Source: Actinomycetota bacterium
Lineage (GTDB): Bacteria; Armatimonadota; SYMT01
NCBI GenBank assembly: GCA_005798285.1
Contig: SYKE01000121.1
Span: forward strand, 1-35,140
DNA: 35,140 bases
Reading direction: 5' to 3'
Part shown: piece by piece, positions 25,657-34,344 of the stretch
Position numbering within the stretch: position 1 is the stretch's first letter
Layout: each line of letters begins with the position of its first letter
Position numbers and translations under genes: made by a program
The notes under the pieces: model-generated
Databases searched by the model: none
Told to the model about the DNA's origin: nothing
Seen by the model: only the letters and a program-made list of their open reading frames with translations

Positions 25657-26675
25657 GAGAGGCGAATCACCTGGCCGGTGCGGGCTGACTCGTAGGCCGC
25701 CTCGGCGACGGCAACATTTCGTCGACCCTCATCGGGTGGAATCGGCACGGACCCGGTTCCGCGAATCGCTTCGAAGAAGAGCCGCAGCTCCTTGCGAAGG
25801 GGATTCTCCACCCGGATGTCGGCCACCCTGATCGTTTGAACCTCATCTTGCCGCCGAGCCCAGCGAATCTCCCCGGCCCCGAACCCGTCCGTGTAGACGA
25901 TCGTCCCCTCAGATCCCTGGACTTTGCCCGACAGGTCCGGCACGGTGGCGACGGTGCTGGAGTGGAGCAGTCCGACGGCGCCCGAGGCAAACTTCAGCGA
26001 TACGAAGTAGAGGCTGGGGTAGTCACACCCGTCGTCATTGAAGTGATTGGCAACGGCGTAGACCTCTGTCACTTCCCCGGCGACCTGAGTCATGAAGTCG
26101 ATCTCGTGCGCGTTGACCGCCATCAGGAGACCGCCGGACATCGCGAGCGAGTTGCGCCAGGCATGGGGCCAACCATCCCAGCCGCCACCCATTCGGGTGA
26201 TGGTGACACCCCAGGGATCGCCGATGGCGCCGGACCGAACGAGCTCAAGGATCTGCCACCAGCACGGGTAGTACCGCAGCACCTGGCCCACCATCAGAGT
26301 GACGCCCGCGGCTTCCGCAGCCCTCGACATGGCATCGCAGTCCGCCACGGTGGGCGCCATCGGCTTCTCAACAAAGATTTGGAGACCGCGCGCCGCCGCG
26401 GCTTCCGCGAGCGGACGGTGTTGAAACCCGGGTGTCGCAATGATCACCGCATCCAGCTTCACCCCTGACAGGAACGCGTCGACATCGGTGTAAGCGGGCG
26501 CCCCCAGCTCCTCCGAAGCCCGGTCGGCGGCCTCGGACGCGACATCGGCCACCCCGACCAGACGAGTTGAATCGAGGGTGATGAGTTGTCTTCCGAGGCT
26601 GCGGCCCATTCCGCCACAGCCGATCAAGCCTACCCGAGTCGGTTCCAATGCTGCCTCACTTCCTACCCGCGCCAT
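25653..26675 (-). CDS. Gfo/Idh/MocA family oxidoreductase
   Basis: This NAD(P)-dependent dehydrogenase has a Rossmann motif VGLIGCGGMGRSL near the N-terminus, the family EKPMAPTVADCDAM segment (Glu-Lys-Pro, cofactor and substrate contact), and the C-terminal beta-sheet part with GGLLMAVNAHEIDFM, whose His is the usual catalytic-site residue. Members act on sugars, inositols or sugar acids; the substrate here is unknown. The start is uncertain. The track uses TTG at 26690, the ATG at 26673-26675 overlaps the PQQ gene by 20 bp, and a TTG at 26646-26648 has the best ribosome binding site (GTGAGG, 5-nt spacing). It sits between the PQQ dehydrogenase and the CPBP gene in one operon. Confidence 0.9.
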   Translation of the reverse strand: MARVGSEAALEPTRVGLIGCGGMGRSLGRQLITLDSTRLVGVADVASEAADRASEELGAPAYTDVDAFLSGVKLDAVIIATPGFQHRPLAEAAAARGLQIFVEKPMAPTVADCDAMSRAAEAAGVTLMVGQVLRYYPCWWQILELVRSGAIGDPWGVTITRMGGGWDGWPHAWRNSLAMSGGLLMAVNAHEIDFMTQVAGEVTEVYAVANHFNDDGCDYPSLYFVSLKFASGAVGLLHSSTVATVPDLSGKVQGSEGTIVYTDGFGAGEIRWARRQDEVQTIRVADIRVENPLRKELRLFFEAIRGTGSVPIPPDEGRRNVAVAEAAYESARTGQVIRLS

Positions 26676-28608
26676 CCACGGGTAGGGCAAACGCCACGAG
26701 TTCCTGCGGCGCTATGGATCCACCAATTGGTATCACCACGTACTGTCGGCCGCGCGCCATGTAGGTGATCGGCGCGCCACTGGCCGGCGCCGGTGAGCGC
26801 ACTTCCTGAAGGAGTTTGCCGGTCGCCTTGTCGAAAGCGCGGATCCTGGGGGTTTCCTCGGGAATGTCATTGCCGAACCACGAACCCTCCTGCGCGGTGA
26901 TGAGTAGTGTTTTTGTTACGACACAATAGCCGCGACGATTGCGACCCAGCGGCGGAAGCCCCAGGGCTCGGAGCGCCGGATGATCTCTCGGGCCGTCTCC
27001 GTGGATCGCCATCCAGCGATGATCTCCGGTGTTGAGATCAATGGCGGTGATCCGTCCGTAGGGTGGCCGGGTGATAGGAAGTCCGCGAGGGCCCTCCACA
27101 TGGTCACCGCTCTCTTCCAACTTGTAATCCACGTCGGCCAGAAAGGACTTGGGTTTCTTCAGGGTCAACCACATCGGATTCGTGACGGAGGGCACATAGA
27201 GCCAGCCGCGCTCTGGATCCACTGCGGCGCCGGCCCACGACGCTCCCCCCACCCAGCCGGGGCTCTCGATTGACTTGCGCCCAACGACCGGTGGATTGTA
27301 GAGGGGGCCGTAATTGTAATCCTCGAGGATCTTCCGGGCTTCTTGCTTTAGTTCGGGGGTGAAGTCGATGATGTCGGCGTCGGTCAGGCCCTGACGGTCG
27401 AAGGGGGCCGGGCGCGTGGGGAAGGGCTGAGTCGGCGAGGTCTCTTCCCCAGGGATGCGAGATTGCGGCACGGGACGCTCCTGGATCGGCCAGAGCGGCT
27501 TGCCGGTGACGCGGTCGAACACAAAGCAGAAGGCTTGCTTGGTGACCTGCGCCACCGCTTTGACCCTTTTCCCGTTCAGGGTGACATCCAGCAGATTTGG
27601 AGCGCACGGCGGGTCGTAGTCCCAAACTCCGTGGTGAACGAACTGGTAATGCCACACACGCTTGCCGGTTCGGGCGTCCAGACAGACGATCGACTCACCG
27701 AAGAGACCGTCCCCCTTCCGGTGGCCTCCGTACCAGTCGTTGGTCGGGGTGCTGACCGGGAGGTAGATGTAATTGAGCTCGGGATCGTAGCTCATCGGCG
27801 CCCAGACGTTGGTGTTGCCGGTGTAGCGCCAGGAGCCGTCTTTCCACGTGTCGTTGCCGGTCTCACCGACCTGCGGGACCGTGTGAAAGGTCCACACCAG
27901 TTTGCCGGTGCGGGCGTCGTAGCCGCGCACGTCGCCCGGCGGCATTTCCTTGCGATCCTGGAAGTCGTCGACCGAACTCCCAACCACGACGACGTTTCCA
28001 CAAATCATCGGGGGCGAACTCACGTACGTCAACTTCCGCGCTACCGGACGCCGAAGGTCTTTCGCGAGATCTACCGCTCCGCTGTCTCCAAAGGATCGCA
28101 CGGGCTTCCCGGTGCCCGCATCCAGAGCGTAGAGCCGAAAGTCGCTGGCGGCATGAAAGATCCGGCGATCCTTCTTCCCGTCACGCCCGGCGCCCTCCCA
28201 ATACGAAACCCCGCGATGCACATAGCCGAACGACTCGGGGTTGAAGGTCCAGAGCGTTTTCCCCGTGGAAGCCTCAATGGCACAGACCTGATTCAGGCTG
28301 GTGGGGACGTAGAGAATCCCATCCACCATGATCGGGGTGCCTTCGTTGGGTCCCGCTTTGAGGTCGGGTCGGCGCTTGAGAAGGCTATTGTCGGGGGAGT
28401 ACCACCGCCAGGCCACCTTCAAGTCCTTGAAGTTGTCGGCCCGTATCTGATCGAGGGGGGAGTAGCGGCTTCCCATCGGGTCTGAGCCGTAGGTCCGCCA
28501 CTCTCCGCTGGCGCCGGTGTCGGCGGGAGGTTGGGCCGGAGCGATCGAGGCGGTGACGGCGGCTCCCAGGCCGGCCAGGGCCATCATATAGGGTCTTGTT
28601 CGGGACAT
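26656..28608 (-). CDS. PQQ-dependent quinoprotein dehydrogenase
   Basis: The likely start is the ATG at 28606-28608, directly before a Sec signal peptide (MMALAGLGAAVTASIAPAQ) and with GGAG 10 nt upstream; the track start is 55 codons too early. The 650-residue product is a beta-propeller quinoprotein of the glucose/alcohol dehydrogenase class. It shows GEWRTYGSDPMGSRYSPLDQI, tryptophan-docking repeats (GKTLWTFNPE, GKLVWTFHT, GKRVWHYQFVHHGVWDYDPP, GKPLWP, GDHRWM) and a late AQEGSWFGNDIPEE segment. The VHHGVWDYD part resembles glucose dehydrogenases. No membrane anchor or C-terminal cytochrome domain is seen, so it is a soluble periplasmic enzyme by this reading. PQQ synthesis genes are not in the window. 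It heads a four-gene operon. Confidence 0.92.
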   Translation of the reverse strand: MSRTRPYMMALAGLGAAVTASIAPAQPPADTGASGEWRTYGSDPMGSRYSPLDQIRADNFKDLKVAWRWYSPDNSLLKRRPDLKAGPNEGTPIMVDGILYVPTSLNQVCAIEASTGKTLWTFNPESFGYVHRGVSYWEGAGRDGKKDRRIFHAASDFRLYALDAGTGKPVRSFGDSGAVDLAKDLRRPVARKLTYVSSPPMICGNVVVVGSSVDDFQDRKEMPPGDVRGYDARTGKLVWTFHTVPQVGETGNDTWKDGSWRYTGNTNVWAPMSYDPELNYIYLPVSTPTNDWYGGHRKGDGLFGESIVCLDARTGKRVWHYQFVHHGVWDYDPPCAPNLLDVTLNGKRVKAVAQVTKQAFCFVFDRVTGKPLWPIQERPVPQSRIPGEETSPTQPFPTRPAPFDRQGLTDADIIDFTPELKQEARKILEDYNYGPLYNPPVVGRKSIESPGWVGGASWAGAAVDPERGWLYVPSVTNPMWLTLKKPKSFLADVDYKLEESGDHVEGPRGLPITRPPYGRITAIDLNTGDHRWMAIHGDGPRDHPALRALGLPPLGRNRRGYCVVTKTLLITAQEGSWFGNDIPEETPRIRAFDKATGKLLQEVRSPAPASGAPITYMARGRQYVVIPIGGSIAPQELVAFALPVDGAGRK

Positions 28609-28796
28609 CGTCTCTGACTCCACCGTCGCACCGCAAGGGTCGGACGGCCCCTGTCTCGGCGGTTCGCACGGAATTGATTCGTTCATTGGCTCCGGGGGTT
28701 CCTGCCGTGTGGTCCACCGCGCTATTCTTCCATTACGGCGCTGCGGCCGTGATCGCAGGCACAGCCCCACCAATCACGCGTGGCGGAGAGTAACGA

Positions 28797-29816
28797 ATGG
28801 ATTCCAGCGCACCCAGTCCGTTTTTGTTTCTGGACACCCTGATGGGCTATCAGAAGACCGCGATGATCCGTGCCGCGGTAGAGTTGGATCTCTTCACAGC
28901 GATCGGTGAAGGGGCGTGCACGGCCGACGAACTGGCCCTTCGTCGGGGAGTCGCCCAGCGTGGAGTGCGCATCCTCTGCGACTCCCTGGTCATCGCCGGA
29001 TTCCTCACCAAGTCGGACGGCGCCTACGGGTTGACTCCGGACAGCGCATTGTTCCTGGACTCTCGCTCGCCGGCATGCTTCACCTCGGTGATGGAGTTCC
29101 TTCTGTCGCCGACCATTGTGGAAGGCTACGATCGCCTCACGGATGCCGTTCGGCGGGGGGGAACGGCCCTGCCCCCGGGTGGGACGATGGCGCCCGATCA
29201 TCCCGTGTGGGTGCAGTTCGCCCGGGCGATGTCGCCCATGGCCGGTCCGCTCGGCCGTGGCGTGGCTGCCGGCCTCGATCTTCGCGGCGTGACGGCGCCC
29301 CGAGTGCTGGACATTGCGGCGGGCCATGGGTTGTTCGGTCTCGCCTTTGCCGAACGGTATCCGGAGGGGCGGATCACCGCTCAGGATTGGGAGTCGGTGC
29401 TGGAGGTGGCCTCTGGAAACGCCTCCCGCATGGGGTTCCGGGATCGTCTCACGCTACTGCCCGGCAGCGTATTCGATGTGGATCTCGGAGGGCCGTACGA
29501 TGTGGTGCTGCTCCCGAACTTTCTGCACCACTTCGACCCGGCCGTTTGCACCGAGCTGCTGAAGAAGGTGTTTGGCTCTCTCTCGCCGGGTGGGTGCGCC
29601 GTGGCGGTCGAGTTCGTGTCAAATGATGACCGAGTCACGCCCCCCGGGGCCGCGTCGTTCGCGCTCGTTATGCTGGCGTCCACGCAGTCAGGAGACGCCT
29701 ACTCGTGGAACGAGTATCGCGAGATGTTCACCGCCGCCCGGTTTGTCGAGCTGGAACAGCTTCCGCTCCCTCCGAGCGCCGAGACAGCGGTCGTGGGGCG
29801 CAAACCGACCGCCTAA
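28797..29816 (+). CDS. SAM-dependent methyltransferase of the O-methyltransferase (MT_2) type
   Basis: This 339-residue protein has an N-terminal winged-helix dimerisation domain (FLFLDTLMGYQKTAMIRAAVELDLFTAI, TADELALRRGVAQRGVRILCDSL). A Rossmann methyltransferase domain follows, with SAM motif I APRVLDIAAGHGLFGLAFA and later VVLLPNFLHHFDP and FGSLSPGGCAVAVEF. This layout is that of hydroxyneurosporene/O-methyltransferases that modify small secondary metabolites. The substrate is unknown. The start has GGAG 9 nt upstream. It is divergent from the PQQ dehydrogenase operon and followed by the esterase gene after 52 bp, probably one transcript. Confidence 0.9.
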   Translation: MDSSAPSPFLFLDTLMGYQKTAMIRAAVELDLFTAIGEGACTADELALRRGVAQRGVRILCDSLVIAGFLTKSDGAYGLTPDSALFLDSRSPACFTSVMEFLLSPTIVEGYDRLTDAVRRGGTALPPGGTMAPDHPVWVQFARAMSPMAGPLGRGVAAGLDLRGVTAPRVLDIAAGHGLFGLAFAERYPEGRITAQDWESVLEVASGNASRMGFRDRLTLLPGSVFDVDLGGPYDVVLLPNFLHHFDPAVCTELLKKVFGSLSPGGCAVAVEFVSNDDRVTPPGAASFALVMLASTQSGDAYSWNEYREMFTAARFVELEQLPLPPSAETAVVGRKPTA

Positions 29817-29868
29817 TCAAAGAGTGCGCTCGTCGGATTTTGAGGTCCGGTCGGCGCGGAGGCCCACG

Positions 29869-30903
29869 ATGTTTCTGCGATGTTCCCTACCCGCTCTGGC
29901 GCTGATCATCGGGCTCGTTTCAGCCCAGCCGGCGCCGGCACAGAAAGCGCCGGTCCAGAGCCCGCAGGCGCTAGAACTCCAGCGTCGGTTTGTACAGCAG
30001 TTCGATCGCCCGCGAGTGCCGTTGGAGACACGCCTCGTCTCGCGTGAAACACGGGCAGAACTGGTCGTCGAGCAGGTCTCGTTTGCCTCTGAGAGAGACA
30101 TGCGCGTTCCCGCGCTGGTCGTGAGGCCGGCGAAGCCGGCGCGTCCCCTTGCTGCCGTGGTCTGCCTCCACGGGCTCGGGGGCAAGAAAGAAGGCATGCT
30201 GCCGTATCTGGAGGAGATGGCTCGGCGGGGCCTCCTCGCCATCGCCATCGACGCCCGGTGTCACGGGGAGCGCGCCGACGATCTGCGTGCCCGCATGGTC
30301 GAGACCTACAAGGGCGCCCCGGGCCGGCCCTACCTGTGGGATACGGTTTGGGACACCTGGCGGACGCTGGACTACCTGCAGTCGCGGTCGGATGTGGACG
30401 GCGCCCGGCTCGGCGTGATGGGGATCTCCCTGGGCGGGCACACGACCTGGATGGCCAGCGCGGATCCTCGAGTGAAAGTTGCTATTCCGTGCATTTCCGC
30501 CTGTTCATGGCGGTGGCAGTTGGAGATCGGCGGCTACGCTCAGCGCGTGAAAAACGTGTCGAAGGCTTATGAAGGCGTTGCGGCAGCGATGGGGGAGAAG
30601 GAGATCACCGCGCGCGTCGTCCGCGAAGCCTGGAAGAAGTGGCATCCCGGAATCCCGGAGACGTACGACTGCCAGGATCTCCTGGCGGCGTTTGCTCCCA
30701 AGCCCCTGCTCCTCATCAATGGAGACTCGGATCCGGTGGCGCCGCTCGAGGGGTTGAAGATCGCCCAGGCTACCATTTCGGCGGCGTATAAGAAGGCGGG
30801 ATACCCGGAACGGGAGCAGCTCGATCTCGCCGAAAACTCGGGCCACACCATCACCGCATCCCAAAAAGAGGCGATCCTGAGGTTCCTCTGTCAGTGGCTT
30901 TGA
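29869..30903 (+). CDS. Secreted alpha/beta hydrolase (acetylxylan-esterase/dienelactone-hydrolase-like)
   Basis: The true start is the ATG at 29869, with GGAGG 6 nt upstream, giving 344 residues; the track ORF begins inside the methyltransferase gene in another frame. A Sec signal peptide (LPALALIIGLVSAQPAPAQ) is followed by an alpha/beta-hydrolase core: AAVVCLHGLGGKKEG, the nucleophile elbow VMGISLGGHTTW, the acid site LLLINGDSDPVAP and the catalytic His in AENSGHTITAS. The DARCHGERADD segment resembles acyl-peptide hydrolase and abhydrolase_7 families. The triad is complete, unlike in the module C hydrolase. The substrate is probably an ester or peptide outside the cytoplasm. Confidence 0.9.
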   Translation: MFLRCSLPALALIIGLVSAQPAPAQKAPVQSPQALELQRRFVQQFDRPRVPLETRLVSRETRAELVVEQVSFASERDMRVPALVVRPAKPARPLAAVVCLHGLGGKKEGMLPYLEEMARRGLLAIAIDARCHGERADDLRARMVETYKGAPGRPYLWDTVWDTWRTLDYLQSRSDVDGARLGVMGISLGGHTTWMASADPRVKVAIPCISACSWRWQLEIGGYAQRVKNVSKAYEGVAAAMGEKEITARVVREAWKKWHPGIPETYDCQDLLAAFAPKPLLLINGDSDPVAPLEGLKIAQATISAAYKKAGYPEREQLDLAENSGHTITASQKEAILRFLCQWL

Positions 30904-30927
30904 CGAAACGGGCTCGGGGGGAGGGAA

Positions 30928-31293
30928 TCAACGCCGAGAGGCCTCGTTTTCCACCACTCGAGCCTCGACGATCGTTCGAATGAGCTCCAGTGGGAGAGGC
31001 GCCCCCACTGGAAACCGGATCGCGCCTTTGCTCGTTCCGTAGCCGGCCAGTTGCTCCTGGAATTGCGCCACCGTGTGTGAATTGCATGGATAGAGCGCAC
31101 AGTGGCGGGCCGCGGCGCCGATCGACACAAGCGACCTCCCGTGGAGTCGAAACGTCGGAAGCTGGTAGCTGATGCACTCCACGGCGGCCGGCGCCACCTC
31201 CAGCACCACCTGCCGAAGTTCGCGAAGCATCGACTGTTTCTCGGGAGTAAGGGGCGCCAGGTAGTCCTCGAATGACTCGGGTGTTTGGGGCAC
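30928..31293 (-). CDS. DUF1801 family protein (YdhG/iron-chaperone-like)
   Basis: The family-like part begins PQTPESFEDYLAPLTPEKQSML, so the probable start is the GTG at 31291-31293, with GGAG 8 nt upstream, giving 121 residues. The track ATG (31422) lies in the 3' end of the GyrI-like gene. Signature segments are EVAPAAVECISYQLPTFRLHGRSLV, GAAARHCALYP and the C-terminal GAIRFPVGAPLPLELIRTIVEARV. DUF1801 proteins have a frataxin-like fold; the role is unsettled. The gene is 40 bp behind the GyrI-like gene on the same strand. Confidence 0.87.
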   Translation of the reverse strand: MPQTPESFEDYLAPLTPEKQSMLRELRQVVLEVAPAAVECISYQLPTFRLHGRSLVSIGAAARHCALYPCNSHTVAQFQEQLAGYGTSKGAIRFPVGAPLPLELIRTIVEARVVENEASRR

Positions 31294-31333
31294 AGGTTGT
31301 TCTCCGTCGGGCCAACGGGCCCGCGCGCCGCGG

Positions 31334-31798
31334 TCACACTTTGATCGGGCGGTTGATCTCGGTGCGGTAGGTGGAGGGGTCCAGCCCGGTTTCGGGACCG
31401 GACTGGTAGATCTCCCACGCATTTCCGATCAACTCAAACCCCTGCGCCTTCACCCACGCGTCGAATTCAGCCCAGGCGTCCCCAAGTCCCTCGTAGGGCC
31501 CCTGGTAGGTAGCCCGGAGCACGGTCGCGGCCGGCAGCCAAGAGCCGACGACCCGGCCCTCCGGCGTCACGGGAGCGGAGACCGGTACCCCGATCTCAAA
31601 GTCAAAGACGTCAGGGTCAAATCTCAGGTGATGCGAGAACCAGGCTCCGGTCGGCCCGATGCACTGCTTCGAAACGACCCCCATCAGTTCGGTGATGCCC
31701 GGTCCCATCACGTGCCGGATCTCCTCACGGGGAATGGTGAGTCGTATGACGGCGCTCAACTGTTCGGTGGTCTCTACGATTTGTGGTGGTTCCAGCAT
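31334..31798 (-). CDS. GyrI-like small-molecule-binding domain protein
   Basis: The 154-residue product starts at the ATG at 31796-31798. It contains a single GyrI-like/AraC effector-binding domain: IRLTIPREEIRHVMGPGITELMG, the FEIGVPV strand and VLRATYQGPYEGLGDAWAEFDAWVKAQGF, ending in LDPSTYRTEINRPI. No DNA-binding domain is attached, so it is one of the stand-alone members, which can bind or hydrolyse hydrophobic compounds. It heads a two-gene unit with the DUF1801 gene and is divergent from the dehydratase-like gene. Confidence 0.9.
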   Translation of the reverse strand: MLEPPQIVETTEQLSAVIRLTIPREEIRHVMGPGITELMGVVSKQCIGPTGAWFSHHLRFDPDVFDFEIGVPVSAPVTPEGRVVGSWLPAATVLRATYQGPYEGLGDAWAEFDAWVKAQGFELIGNAWEIYQSGPETGLDPSTYRTEINRPIKV

Positions 31799-32076
31799 GG
31801 CTGTGAGTCCTGTTTTCGACGTGGGGGGAGCCGTCGCTTCGGCCCTCACTCATGGTGCGATTCTCGGCGCCTGTGGGGTACCCATCCAGCACCGTTCACC
31901 TCGCGCTGAGCGCCGCGTACGGTCCGAGCGGCTGCCCGGTGGAGACGGGAGCCGGCGGGAAGCGCGCCAGCGCGTGTTCACCCCGCACGGGGGGATCACG
32001 CGGGAATCCCCAGGCGGTTGGTGAACGGACATACCGGTGGACGGCGCCCGGATCTGGGCGCGTGGGGGAGTGACCA
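31799..32076. other. Divergent promoter region between GyrI-like and dehydratase-like genes
   Basis: The 278 bp spacer carries no convincing gene. Both strands have small GC-rich open frames that look like read-through. No clear -35/-10 pair was found. The GGGGGAG ribosome binding site of the downstream plus-strand gene is at its right end. Confidence 0.35.
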
Positions 32077-33201
32077 ATGAAGATCACTGCGGTCAGGCCG
32101 TACTTGATGCGGGCCGTGGAGCGGAACTGGCTGTTTGTCAAAGTGGAGACCGACTCGGGGCTCCATGGGTGGGGTGAGGCGTCGCTGGAGCTGAAAGAGC
32201 GGACGGTGGCCCAGGCGGTGACCGACCTCGAGCCGTTCCTGATCGGGCAGGATCCGACGCGCATCGAGCATCTGTGGCAGATGCTCTACCGGCACGGATT
32301 CTGGCGCGGCGGGGTTGTGATTCTCAGCGCGATCAGCGGGATTGATCAGGCCCTGTGGGATCTCACCGGCAAGGCTTACGGGGTTCCCGTCTACAAACTC
32401 CTCGGCGGCGCGGTAAGAGATCGGATCCGCCTCTACACCCACGGTGGTCCGGAGCAGGTGCCCGCCATTCGGGAAGCCGGCTTCACAGCCGTGAAGAGCG
32501 GGCCGGGTGTGGACACCTCGGGGCCCCGCCACCACGAAGTCGCCTCGAAGTTCGCCGAGTATGTGCGGCGGATGCGCGCCGCGGGTGGCGATGACTTCGA
32601 CGTTATGATCGACAACCACGGCACGAGCACGCCGCAGCAGGCGATCCAGATGCTCTCTGCGGTGGATGAACTGGGACTGTTCTTCTTCGAGGAGCCGTGC
32701 CCGCCCGACAACGTGGACGCGATCGAACCCGTGGCCCGGCGCGGCTTCAACACGCCGTTGGCCACCGGAGAGCGGTTGTTCACCCGGTGGGGCTATCGGT
32801 CCTTGATCGAGAAGCAGCTTGTGAGCGTCATCCAGCCGGATCTCTGCCATGCCGGCGGCATCTCGGAGGTGCGCCGAATCGCTTCGATGGCCGAGACCTA
32901 TTACATCAAAGTCGCGCCGCACAATCCCTATGGCCCCGTCTCGACCGCCGCCTGCCTGCATCTCTGCGCGGCCATTCCAAACTTTCACATTCTGGAATAC
33001 GTGTGGACCAACGAACCGTGGCGCTCGCGGGTCCAGAAGGGCGATCCCATGCGAAACGAGGCCGGCTACCTCTCCTTGCCCGACCGTCCGGGTTTGGGGA
33101 TCGATCTCGACGAAGACGTCATCGCGTCTCGCCCCTACGAGCTCCAGGATGCGACGGCGTACACACGCTTCGACTCCGAGGGCGCCGTAGCGGACGCCTG
33201 A
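32077..33201 (+). CDS. Enolase-superfamily sugar-acid dehydratase (galactonate-dehydratase-like)
   Basis: This 374-residue enzyme belongs to the mandelate racemase/muconate lactonising group, D-galactonate dehydratase (DgoD) branch. It removes water from a sugar acid to give a 2-keto-3-deoxy acid in the cytoplasm. The three carboxylate metal ligands can be read as Asp179 (MIDNHG), Glu205 or Glu206 (FFFEEPCPPDN) and Glu232 (ATGERL). His282 (APHNPYGP) is the probable general acid or base, with His181 next to Asp179, a spacing like DgoD. The N-terminal capping domain holds GLHGWGEASLE. A GGAG ribosome binding site precedes the ATG. The specific sugar acid is not readable. The 505-aa minus ORF opposite is a shadow. 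Confidence 0.93.
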   Translation: MKITAVRPYLMRAVERNWLFVKVETDSGLHGWGEASLELKERTVAQAVTDLEPFLIGQDPTRIEHLWQMLYRHGFWRGGVVILSAISGIDQALWDLTGKAYGVPVYKLLGGAVRDRIRLYTHGGPEQVPAIREAGFTAVKSGPGVDTSGPRHHEVASKFAEYVRRMRAAGGDDFDVMIDNHGTSTPQQAIQMLSAVDELGLFFFEEPCPPDNVDAIEPVARRGFNTPLATGERLFTRWGYRSLIEKQLVSVIQPDLCHAGGISEVRRIASMAETYYIKVAPHNPYGPVSTAACLHLCAAIPNFHILEYVWTNEPWRSRVQKGDPMRNEAGYLSLPDRPGLGIDLDEDVIASRPYELQDATAYTRFDSEGAVADA

Positions 33202-33241
33202 CCCACGCTCGGAGAGGGATCTCCCGGCAGAAAACGCTTCA

Positions 33242-33269
33242 CCCCCGACCTCCGCCCCCCGGTCGGGGG
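33242..33269 (+). terminator. Hairpin after the dehydratase-like gene
   Basis: CCCCCGACC pairs perfectly with GGTCGGGGG across a 10-nt loop, about 40 bp after the stop codon. There is no T-run after it, so it may be a Rho-assisted or RNA-stabilising structure. Confidence 0.5.
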
Positions 33270-33730
33270 TCGGGATCAGCAGCCGAGGTCCCGGGTTGGG
33301 TTGATGTGTTGGCCGGGTGGGCATCCGAGATGAACACGGGGGCTCGGATGTAGCAGCGCCAGCCGTGGGCCGTTGCCTCGAGCGGAGTTGCGGTTTCCAC
33401 CAACACACCCCTCGTCCATCGTGATCCCTGGGATTAACCCGAGGCTCCCGCGATGGGATTCCGCACGCAGGCCCCGCCAAGCCGGCCGACCCCTTCCGGT
33501 TGAGCACCTGCACAGTGAGCGAACACTCCCGCCTGACGGTAGAAACACCCTCGAAAGAACGGGAGGGCGAGGCTCCGACCGAGCCGCGAATCGTCCGCAG
33601 GGTCCATCGCCGCCGAATTGGGGTCGCCGCAGCCGGTCGATGAGACGGCAGTGGCCTCGCTCACCGGGCCGCCTTTCTTCGTTCCGCATTGTGGCGTGGA
33701 CCGGGATGCCGGGACGAACGCGCCGGGGCC

Positions 33731-33752
33731 GCCCGGGATTGAAATCCCGGGC
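33731..33752. repeat. REP-like palindrome 1
   Basis: GCCCGGGAT-TGAA-ATCCCGGGC is a perfect 9-bp inverted repeat with a tetraloop, followed by TACTTCG. It resembles short palindromes dispersed in intergenic DNA of many high-GC bacteria. A second palindromic cluster follows within 50 bp. Confidence 0.65.
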
Positions 33753-33776
33753 TACTTCGTGGAAGCCCTCCGGGCT

Positions 33777-33816
33777 GTGCCGGCACGCCCCCGGGGAGCG
33801 CCGGCATCTTGCCGGC
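33777..33816. repeat. REP-like palindrome cluster 2
   Basis: GTGCCGGCAC (33777-33786) is a perfect 10-bp palindrome, and GCCGGCA-TCT-TGCCGGC (33800-33816) is a perfect 7-bp inverted repeat with a 3-nt loop. Together with the element at 33731 they could fold into neighbouring hairpins. Confidence 0.6.
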
Positions 33817-34109
33817 CCCGTGCGCTTCCACCCAACGCTGGAGTTAGACCTTCTTGGAGCGAGACCACCCAGCGGGCCAAACCGCCATCACTTCCGCAGT
33901 GGTCGCGCGAGGGTCCGCCCCGTCGGCAGAGCGGGAACCCATCCATGGCGGCGTGGAAGGGGCGAGTTCCCCGGCGATGCCCCAGGCCGGGTTGAGGCTG
34001 GCCCGTCGGCCCGCAGTTTGGTCGCACGGGCTCTGATCTCGAAGTGCCGTCGTGGAACGCTGCCTCGATCGAAGTGAGGGTTCCACTGGCCCACCCCGCA
34101 ATCATCGTC

Positions 34110-34132
34110 TTCCTCGGGCCTGACCCGAGGAA
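34110..34132. repeat. REP-like palindrome 3
   Basis: TTCCTCGGG-CCTGA-CCCGAGGAA is a perfect 9-bp inverted repeat with a 5-nt loop. The sequence resembles the CCTCGGG..CCCGAGG palindromes that recur between genes in several high-GC genomes. No promoter or gene is adjacent. Confidence 0.6.
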
Positions 34133-34200
34133 CCAGCGCAGCAAGTGCCGCAAGCAGTTCCCGTGAAGCGCGCCCGACCGGGCCAGATGGGGCGACGCGC

Positions 34201-34272
34201 CAGGTCATGGCGAATGGATCCCCGCTCTATGCGGTGTGCGTCCGCCCAGTGTTACTTCTGCGGGGACGACGA
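34201..34272. repeat. Imperfect direct repeat, copy 1
   Basis: It begins CAGGTCATGGCGAATGGA and continues through CCGCTCT, TCCGCCCAGTG, ACTTCTGCG, GACGACG. The second copy lies 144 bp downstream in the same orientation, with scattered substitutions. Confidence 0.65.
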
Positions 34273-34344
34273 TGGTGGGCTGCGGTGGCTAACGGGGGGA
34301 TTCGTGTTCGGGTGTTCTGCCTCGCGTTCGGATGAGTGACGCGG

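Noticed and set aside
27463-28485. 340-aa plus-strand ORF
   Set aside because: It is antisense to the PQQ dehydrogenase and carries no motif of its own.
31996-33513. 505-aa minus-strand ORF opposite the dehydratase-like gene
   Set aside because: The plus-strand gene has all enolase-superfamily active-site residues. The minus ORF is an Arg/Gly/Pro-rich shadow that also runs through non-coding repeats.
33618-33995. 125-aa ORF with a GIEIPGYFVEALRA stretch
   Set aside because: The peptide is the translation of the palindrome at 33731 and its flank, a common false ORF from dispersed repeats.
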